Part shown: positions 6,843 through 11,695 of the stretch, piece by piece | How positions within the stretch are numbered: the first letter of the stretch is position 1 | Layout of the letters: the number at the start of each line of letters is the position of its first letter | Assembly (NCBI GenBank): GCA_900642245.1 | Contig: CAAAJI010000463.1 | Span: 26,141 to 37,835, forward strand | Length of the DNA stretch: 11,695 nt | Direction of reading: 5' to 3' | Origin: Fragilaria radians | Taxonomy: Eukaryota > Bacillariophyta > Fragilariophyceae > Fragilariales > Fragilariaceae | Program-made: the position numbers and the translations under genes | The notes under the pieces: model-generated | What the model was told of the DNA's origin: nothing | Database searches by the model: none | Seen by the model: only the letters and a program-made list of their open reading frames with translations

Positions 6843-8171
6843 TCATGGAAAACATTTTCTACGATTGTATTTAATGGCATGAAATACCTTAATTCCATCT
6901 TCCATGGTTCGTCTTTCAGTAGAAACTAAATTCATCAAGGCATCGAAACAGCGTGTTTGATTTTTCAAAGTACAGGTTGAACAAAACTGCATGTTGGATG
7001 GAAGATGATGATAATTGATTGTTCTACTTGAATTGCTTTCTTCTGATGAAATATGACAACTAGATGGGTACAACCATTGTGTAAATTCGATTGCCGATAA
7101 TACTGTTGATTCTTTTGTACCTAAATGCAATGCTGTTGCTTCATAAATGTTAGCGGCAATGTCAGCACAATTTGTTTCATATCCATTCTCAACTAAACAA
7201 TGGGGACAAAATTTCCATGACTTCGAAGGGTCTGCACAAGCTTCTTTTGCAATGAAATATTCCTTGTGATACTTTAGGAATACACCTTCAGGATACAATA
7301 CTTTCGATCGTTGCTTCCAACGAGATGCATCCATAAGTGTTGCACAAGTGAACATTACAAGAGGCAAAAATCGAATCTGAAGACCATCTTGATCCCAACG
7401 ATACTTGATCAAGGATTCTGGATTCCATAAATCGATGTGTCTTGTTAATTCCGTGATTGTGGATGTATTGTATTGGAGTATTGGGGGAAGGATATTCAAT
7501 GCCGCCAACAGATGATGTCTTCCAACAACCAAGAAACGATCGGTGTATCCACCATAATCTTCTGAGGATGGAATCCAAAGAAAGTTTTCCAAATCTAAAT
7601 GTTGAATATTGCAAGGACAAAGGTAAAAATAATCCGATCTTGTTACTACAAATCGTTCATACTTTTCCAGGATCCCATCCTGTTGGAGTCGTTGTGCAAG
7701 TAACCATCGAATCATGAATATAATGGCACCACTGCCTTGAAGTCCTTTGATACCTGAAAAAATACCACCATCTTGAGAATAATAGGGCAAGACTGTGTTT
7801 CTCCACGTTGAACCATGGATCAAATCTATAGCATCTGCCCAATCATCATATTCCTTGTGAGTCCAGATATATTTGGATCGTTGAAACAAACTGGTGTTCT
7901 GTATGGATTTTAATGAAAGTAAATCATTCACACCGACGAAGAGTGCCAAATCTACATGATTGATATCAACCAGATTTTGTATAGCCGACTGCCAAGCGAA
8001 TTCACCTCCTCGGATAGTCCCAATGACAATGACAAGGCATTTGGATTGTTTCTTGACATCTTTACTTTTCATCATGAAAGGAGATTGGTGGATGGAGATG
8101 AATATTTTGAAGCTTATCAGTATTATTATCACAGCAATTATGGTTACGAAAGACCAAGATTTGGCATACAT
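6843..8171 (-). CDS. Putative glycosyltransferase-like type II membrane protein
   Basis: A 442-residue protein from the ATG at 8169-8171; the open frame extends to 8210, but no ATG lies there before an upstream TAA. A short basic N-terminus is followed by one membrane segment (SFVTIIAVIIILISFKIFISI, about residues 6-26) and a long lumenal domain, the topology of Golgi glycosyltransferases. Early in that domain are VIVIGTIRGGEFAW, a Rossmann-like strand with a Gly-rich turn, and DLALFVGVND. Later come YIWTHKEYDDWADAIDL, FMIRWLL, YERFVVTRSDYFYLCP and EDYGGYTDRFLVV, then a Cys-rich C-terminal part (FCPHCLVENG, FCSTCTLKNQTRC). RSDYFY and the DYGG region resemble an uncharacterised family I have seen in diatoms and other protists; the enzymatic role is inferred from topology and layout only, and no classical DxD is certain. 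A copia LTR begins within about 70 bp of its start. A paralogue fragment is at 1215-1337. Confidence 0.75.
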   Translation of the reverse strand: MYAKSWSFVTIIAVIIILISFKIFISIHQSPFMMKSKDVKKQSKCLVIVIGTIRGGEFAWQSAIQNLVDINHVDLALFVGVNDLLSLKSIQNTSLFQRSKYIWTHKEYDDWADAIDLIHGSTWRNTVLPYYSQDGGIFSGIKGLQGSGAIIFMIRWLLAQRLQQDGILEKYERFVVTRSDYFYLCPCNIQHLDLENFLWIPSSEDYGGYTDRFLVVGRHHLLAALNILPPILQYNTSTITELTRHIDLWNPESLIKYRWDQDGLQIRFLPLVMFTCATLMDASRWKQRSKVLYPEGVFLKYHKEYFIAKEACADPSKSWKFCPHCLVENGYETNCADIAANIYEATALHLGTKESTVLSAIEFTQWLYPSSCHISSEESNSSRTINYHHLPSNMQFCSTCTLKNQTRCFDALMNLVSTERRTMEDGIKVFHAIKYNRRKCFP

Positions 8172-8179
8172 TCCCTCTT

Positions 8180-8197
8180 TTACATCGAGATTCTCAT
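8180..8197 (-). promoter_or_regulatory. Possible upstream mini-ORF of the membrane-protein gene
   Basis: The minus strand has CCACCATGA at the start of a five-codon frame (MRISM, TAA) ending 8 bases before the main ATG at 8171. The context is closer to a strong Kozak sequence than that of the main start (GAGGGAATGT). If transcribed, it could reduce or gate translation of the main frame by reinitiation. Whether the transcript begins upstream of it is unknown. Confidence 0.3.
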
Positions 8198-8239
8198 GGT
8201 GGCGCAACAAGAAGGATGAGAATTTTTATTTTGTTTTAT

Positions 8240-8438
8240 TTTTGTGATTATCCGTTTTCAAAAAGAAATTGTTTTTTATGTTTAGGTTATTCATTAGGGA
8301 TATTTATTAATTGATAAAAGGAATGTGTCAGCGATTTTTAAGTAAAAATAAATTTAAGGTATCACACCTTTTAGTGCAACTTACGTTTGCAATCAATCCT
8401 CTTCATCTATCATCATCTGAATAGAAGACTTGCTAACA
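8240..8438 (+). repeat. 5' LTR of the copia element
   Basis: It matches the 3' LTR in three blocks: GTTTAGGTTATTCATTAGGG with ATATTT (8280-8305) versus GTTTAGGTTGTCCTTTAGGG; TAGTGCAACTTACGTTTG with CAATCAATCCT (about 8372-8400), with 3 mismatches in 29; and the end GACTTGCTAACA versus GGCTTGCTAAAA. The 5' limit is approximate, since the TTGTGATTATCCG start is degraded. It lies head-to-head with the membrane-protein gene. Confidence 0.8.
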
Positions 8439-8440
8439 GA

Positions 8441-8455
8441 TTTGAATGTGGGTAC
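8441..8455 (+). other. Putative primer-binding segment
   Basis: TTTGAATGTGGGTAC directly after the 5' LTR, shared (14 of 15) with the corresponding position of the other LTR-gag remnant at 1848-1862 on the minus strand. The primer tRNA is not identified. Placement and conservation are the only evidence. Confidence 0.5.
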
Positions 8456-8575
8456 TTAATTTTCTATTCTATTCATTGTTTTTATTTTGATATTTTTTCA
8501 CGGTCTACCTGTGAGTATTTTGTTTTTTCTATGCTTTGATTCACTGGGCATTCACACTTTGAATCAAAATGAAAG

Positions 8576-8790
8576 ATGTATGCACCATTAGAGTGGTTCC
8601 TTTCTGCAGAAAGATTGATGAGTGACCAATATGGAATGAGAAGTTTCTGGCAAAGGCCAGGAGATGTGGATTTCAAGATGTTTTCATTGTCTATTGCCAA
8701 GGCAGATGAAGAGTTTGATAAAGATTCAGATATGGGGAAGAAAATGATGAACACTGTTGAGTTCAATCAAATTGCTCACACAGAACTTTT
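8576..8790 (+). pseudogene. Copia gag N-terminal fragment
   Basis: Reads MYAPLEWFLSAERLMSDQYGMRSFWQRPGD ... SDMGKKMMNTVEFNQIAHTELL, then leaves gag homology and ends at a TGA at 8810-8812. It aligns with the minus-strand gag at 1527-1775. The earlier ATG at 8569 is in another frame. The usual gag lasts several hundred residues; only the first 70 or so remain. The switch to RNase H sequence occurs at about 8785-8795. Confidence 0.65.
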
Positions 8791-9333
8791 GATACCAAAC
8801 ATTTCTGTCTGAGAATCAAACCAAATTTTGACAGCCAATATTCTTGGAATTTGAAAGTATTCTCCAACAGTAATTGGGCTGGTGATCCGGAAACGAGGAT
8901 TAGTGTGACAGGTTTCATTGTTTATTGGCAAGACTTACCTGCTTGCTGGCGTTCAAAGGCGCAAAGCGGAGGCACATTATCCAGCAGTAAAGCTGAATAT
9001 GTTGCCATATCTGAAGCTGACAAGGAGATCAGATTCATCTACTTCATACTTTGTGACATTGGGATTGAGGTAGAACTACCAATTGTGGTGAAAATGGATA
9101 ATGTTGGCAGTTAGTTTATGACTCAAAATTCCTTGACAGGCTAAGACTCCGGCATGTTGGGACCAGGTACCATTTTGTCAGAGAGAGAATGTGGAAGGTA
9201 GAATTGTTAAAATTGAATTCGTAAAATCTAGTGATAAGAATTCCGATATTTTCACCAAGAATGTCTATGAAAGGCATGCAGTGAAATTTCTTGGGAGTAT
9301 TGAAGATTTAGGAGTGAATGAATGTTTCGGTCT
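8788..9333 (+). pseudogene. Copia RNase H and pol C-terminus, broken
   Basis: In frame from 8788: FDTKHFCLRIKPNFD, WNLKVFSNSNWAGDPETR, SVTGFIVYWQDLPACWRSKAQ, LSSSKAEYVAISEADKEIR, IGIEVELPIVVKMDNVGS, then TAG at 9112-9114. After that come FMTQNS, a frameshift, LRHVGTRYHFVRER, another shift, and EGRIVKIEFVKSSDKNSDIFTKNVYERHAVKFLGS. This is the end of a CoDi-type copia polyprotein. Of the catalytic acidic residues, the first Asp is Asn (FSNSN for the usual YSDSD), while the Glu of KAEY and the Asp of MDNVG remain. The start at 8851 seen by codon alone is internal; homology extends to about 8788. Confidence 0.9.
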
Positions 9334-9341
9334 AGGGAGGG
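9334..9341 (+). other. Polypurine tract before the 3' LTR
   Basis: AGGGAGGG sits immediately before TATTGGGAATATCCC, the inferred LTR start. This is the standard position of the plus-strand primer in LTR retrotransposons. Confidence 0.6.
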
Positions 9342-9557
9342 TATTGGGAATATCCCTTACGTTCATTCAAGAAATAGTTTTTAATGTTTAGGTTGTCCTT
9401 TAGGGATATTTTTGAATTGATGAATTGTGTGAGTCAGCAAATGAGTGTGTCTGCAATTAGTTAAAGATCAGTTTTAGTAACCACAACTTGTAGTGCAACT
9501 TACACTTGTAATCAATCCTGTTCGCGTTTTATTGTCTTAATATAAGGCTTGCTAAAA
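9342..9557 (+). repeat. 3' LTR of the copia element
   Basis: Begins TATTGGGAATATCCCTTACG, probably a mutated TGTTGGGAATATCCC, and ends TTGCTAAAA where the 5' LTR has TTGCTAACA. Its start also matches the minus-strand LTR at 1863-2087. End positions are uncertain by a few bases. Confidence 0.75.
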
Positions 9558-10891
9558 TGGGAGAACTTATGGTTGGAGCACAATATAAGTGAAGCAAGAG
9601 GCTCTAGTAGGATTACCCCGTACACGTTCACTCTTTACATCACCTAGGTGATACGGATAATTTACCGGCAAGTACAGTAAAATTTCCAATATACTATGAA
9701 ACGCTATGCATAACTTCTGATTTGAAACTACAAAAGAGGTGGAAACCTACAAGATTGAAGGTTGTATTTTGAAGTCCCGCTTTTTTGTTACATCATGGCA
9801 ATGATAAAGTTCCTTATAGGGTCTAGTCCAAGAAGCTATCATTAAAGCTCTCTTGATTGACTCCAAAAAGCTTGGGACAACAATTTCATTGTGTTATGAT
9901 GAAGACAGCAACGCTCCTTCTAGGGTCAAACTCAATCAGTTATCACTGGTATCCAAAAGCAATATGTGGTACTATCTATACTTTACTTGGTTACTAACTC
10001 GTATTTCTTCAAGCAGAAATCTCAATGAGCAGCTGGTGCGGCCCTGCTTATCCACATCAAGCACATCCAAGCATGTCCAAAACAAAAGATAAAATATTTC
10101 ATGTTTCCAGACAAGCAGTGATATCAATGATCAACCTGTCACAAGACGCAAGAAAATAATGTTATAATTTTATAAAGATACTCAAGCAACTGATTGATTT
10201 GTTTGCACCTTTCCACATTATTTCTTGCTCAATTGCCTTACCTGATAGATGTATCATGGGTTTCTGACTATCAACACTATGATGGCCTTTTTCGCTCATT
10301 GTGACACTTTTTCCATGTAATTCCTATGTATTCTTCCTCAGATTTCATTAAAGGGCTAAAAGTGTAGGATTTAGTTTTAATTGGAGTGCCCGTGTGAGTC
10401 CACTCTAAACATCACTTATGTGATTGAAATAGTTTAGGATAGCACATAAGCACAGACCAGCTTTATGCCGTAAAACTTCATGCACTTAATTTTAGACTAC
10501 CAGCTTTCAACAATTTAAGCCTATTTGTCAATCATTTTTGCTACGCCAACATGCCAATAACCATATCCAAGATCATGAGTGGTCTGTTGAGGCAACTCCA
10601 AGAATATTCACTCCTAAATGTCGAATAAGGTTGGGTTGACTTATTCCAGGAAAGAAGGTATTGTAGGTCTTTTGTAATCATTTGTATACCTTTTAAAGTC
10701 TGATTTTGGCAAGAATACATGATGTAAATACTTAGGGTAGAAATCTTATTTGTTAGACTTCTATGATGTCTTAGAAGCGTTAGTATGTTAATGTTGCTAA
10801 TATGCTGTTGCTATTTGAAACGCTTATGTAAATAATTGATGATGTGTCTCTTAGGGGAGTAAACTGTAGGAATCAAGCATCACTTTCAGTA
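9558..10891. other. Long non-coding interval, nothing recognised
   Basis: About 1.3 kb with stops in all frames. The longest plus frame (about 9853-10092) has no ATG start, no domain signature and ends in low-complexity Ser/Thr residues; I do not call it. A 45-codon minus frame at 10162-10299 starts with ATG and contains a good donor-like AGGTAAGG, but has no other support. No LTR blocks matching 8240-9557 were seen. The last part is the 3' flank of the LRR gene. Confidence 0.5.
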
Positions 10892-11689
10892 TCAAGAATC
10901 AGTTTTTTTAGTTACACACCGAGATTTTATTTGGAATAAAGTTCCTAACACTTGAGCTTCATCCTCACCGAAGAGAATATTTAGTAAACCATGTAAATTG
11001 TGATATGTGTCCTTGAATTCTTGAAGGCCAGAGAATTGTTGGTTACAGCCCAAGACTAAGAGAGTAGGATTGTATGTTAATGCTTTAGCAATAGATGTAG
11101 CTCCCACTTGATGTGTTTGGTTTTCATAAAGATTCAGCAACGTCAAGGTAATATTCATTTGCAATGCTTCAGCAATTGCCATGGCTCCCTTTTGTTGAAT
11201 GTCATTCCTTCCAAGATGCAAAAATGTCAGGGAAGAATTGACCTTTAGTGCATCAGCCATTGCCATGGCTCCCTTGTCTTGAATGTGATTCCTTCCAAGA
11301 TCCAAAAATGTCAGGGAAGAATTGACCTTCAGTGCATCAGCGATTGCCATGGCCCCCTTTTGCTGAATTGAATTATTGCAAAGATCCAAAGAGATCAAGG
11401 AATTGTTGACTTTCAACGCATCAGCAATTGCCATGGCCCCCTCTTGTTCAATTGAATTATCTTTGAGATCCAAAGAGATCAAGGAATTGTTGACTCTCAA
11501 CGCATCAGCGATTGCCCTTGCTCCCTTGTCTTCAATTGAATTATTGCAAAGATTCAAAGACGTCAAGAAAGAATTGACCTTCAACGCATCAGCGATTGCC
11601 ATGGCCCCATCATGTTCAATTGAATTATCTTCAAGATCCAGAGAGATTAAGGAATTGTTGACTTTCAACGCATCAGCGATTGCCTTGTG
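10892..11689 (-). CDS. Leucine-rich-repeat protein (NLRC3/RNase-inhibitor type), 5' end missing
   Basis: Seven full 28-residue repeats of the form VNxSLxxLDLxxNxIxxxGAxAIADALK run from about 11665 to 11080, followed by a half repeat (YNPTLLVLGCNQ) and a 50-residue non-repeat tail ending CVTKKTDS. Such solenoids form a horseshoe of beta strands and helices used for protein binding; no enzymatic or nucleotide-binding domain is visible here. Upstream, the repeat frame continues as KAIADALK, then meets TAA at 11690-11692 only a few bases from the window end. No ATG lies between that stop and the first complete repeat, so the true start is elsewhere: either an intron acceptor (CACAAG before GCAATC) or a 5' truncation. 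Substitutions such as Leu to His at one LDL and GAT for GAM in the last repeat show the C-terminal units are the most diverged. Confidence 0.85.
   Translation of the reverse strand, partial: HKAIADALKVNNSLISLDLEDNSIEHDGAMAIADALKVNSFLTSLNLCNNSIEDKGARAIADALRVNNSLISLDLKDNSIEQEGAMAIADALKVNNSLISLDLCNNSIQQKGAMAIADALKVNSSLTFLDLGRNHIQDKGAMAMADALKVNSSLTFLHLGRNDIQQKGAMAIAEALQMNITLTLLNLYENQTHQVGATSIAKALTYNPTLLVLGCNQQFSGLQEFKDTYHNLHGLLNILFGEDEAQVLGTLFQIKSRCVTKKTDS
11080..11689. repeat. 84-bp tandem repeat array encoding the LRRs
   Basis: The coding repeats are also near-identical at DNA level: GCATCAGCGATTGCCATGGC and AGAGATCAAGGAATTGTTGA recur every 84 bp with few changes. Units toward 11080 are more diverged than those toward 11689, suggesting recent duplication or gene conversion in the distal units. 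Confidence 0.8.
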
Positions 11690-11695
11690 TTATTT

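Larger units (their letters stand above)
8240..9557 (+). mobile_element. Internally deleted Ty1/copia element with two LTRs
   Basis: Two directly repeated LTRs (8240-8438 and 9342-9557) flank about 900 bp holding a 5' leader, a gag N-terminus and the RNase H end of pol, in the plus direction. Protease, integrase and most of RT are absent, so it could move only with enzymes from another copy. LTRs are heavily diverged with indels, stops and frameshifts are present, and no convincing 5-bp target duplication was found, so the insertion is old. A GAGAA at 8218-8222 and 9561-9565 is near, but not at, the estimated boundaries. Confidence 0.85.

Noticed and set aside
7288..8247. Several overlapping frames on both strands inside the membrane-protein gene
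   Set aside because: Shadows of the 442-residue frame; none has a domain signature or better start.
8218..9565. GAGAA at both sides of the copia element as a target-site duplication
   Set aside because: The 5' copy lies about 18 bases outside the best estimate of the LTR start; a 5-bp match in AT-rich DNA is expected by chance.
9853..10092. Plus-strand 79-codon frame
   Set aside because: No ATG, no recognisable motif, low-complexity end, and stop-rich flanks.
10162..10299. Minus-strand 45-codon frame starting MSEKGHHSVDSQKPM
   Set aside because: Has an ATG and an internal donor-like AGGTAAGG, but is too short and has no homology I can recognise; could be a first exon but cannot be supported.
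1..11695. CRISPR arrays, tRNA or rRNA genes, bacterial operon signals
   Set aside because: No spaced identical short repeats, no cloverleaf or rRNA signature, and gene organisation is eukaryotic.

Overview
The window looks like nuclear DNA of a diatom or a close stramenopile relative. It is AT-rich, its genes are widely spaced without operons, and it holds a secreted trypsin-type gene with a Pro/Thr-rich tail, a type II membrane protein, an NLRC3/RNase-inhibitor-like LRR protein, and several decayed Ty1/copia retrotransposons whose protein signatures resemble diatom CoDi-type elements. The assignment rests on recognising protein families by eye; no search was run.

Layout. 1-888 (+): 3' part of a dihydrodipicolinate synthase gene (lysine pathway), cut by the window edge. 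1215-3060 (-): a mosaic of copia debris. Read down the minus strand it is an RT domain (3060-2345), an LTR with a putative primer-binding segment (2087-1848), a gag remnant (1771-1527), an RT fragment of a second copia lineage (1505-1345), and a 40-codon fragment of a paralogue of the membrane-protein gene at 6843-8171. 3715-4728 (+): a trypsin homologue that has lost catalytic His and Ser and carries an in-frame stop. 4985-5242 (-): an unrecognised decayed reading frame. 5394-5419: a short telomere-like tract. 5600-5930 (-) and 6140-6501 (+): two more copia remnants of different lineages. 6843-8171 (-): the best intact gene, a putative glycosyltransferase-like type II membrane protein. 8240-9557 (+): an old copia element with both LTRs, in which gag is joined almost directly to RNase H, so most of pol is deleted. 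9558-10891: no recognisable gene. 10892-11689 (-): a leucine-rich-repeat protein built of 28-residue units, 5' incomplete.

The host genes do not form a pathway. The region reads as a repeat-rich accessory interval: metabolic and membrane genes at single loci, separated by old retroelements that recombined with each other and sit next to a duplicated piece of a host gene. No clearly new defence or biosynthetic system is visible. The most notable items are the triad-less trypsin, the host-gene fragment next to copia RT, the LTR-gag junctions with a shared non-canonical segment where a primer-binding site should be, and the homogenised LRR array.
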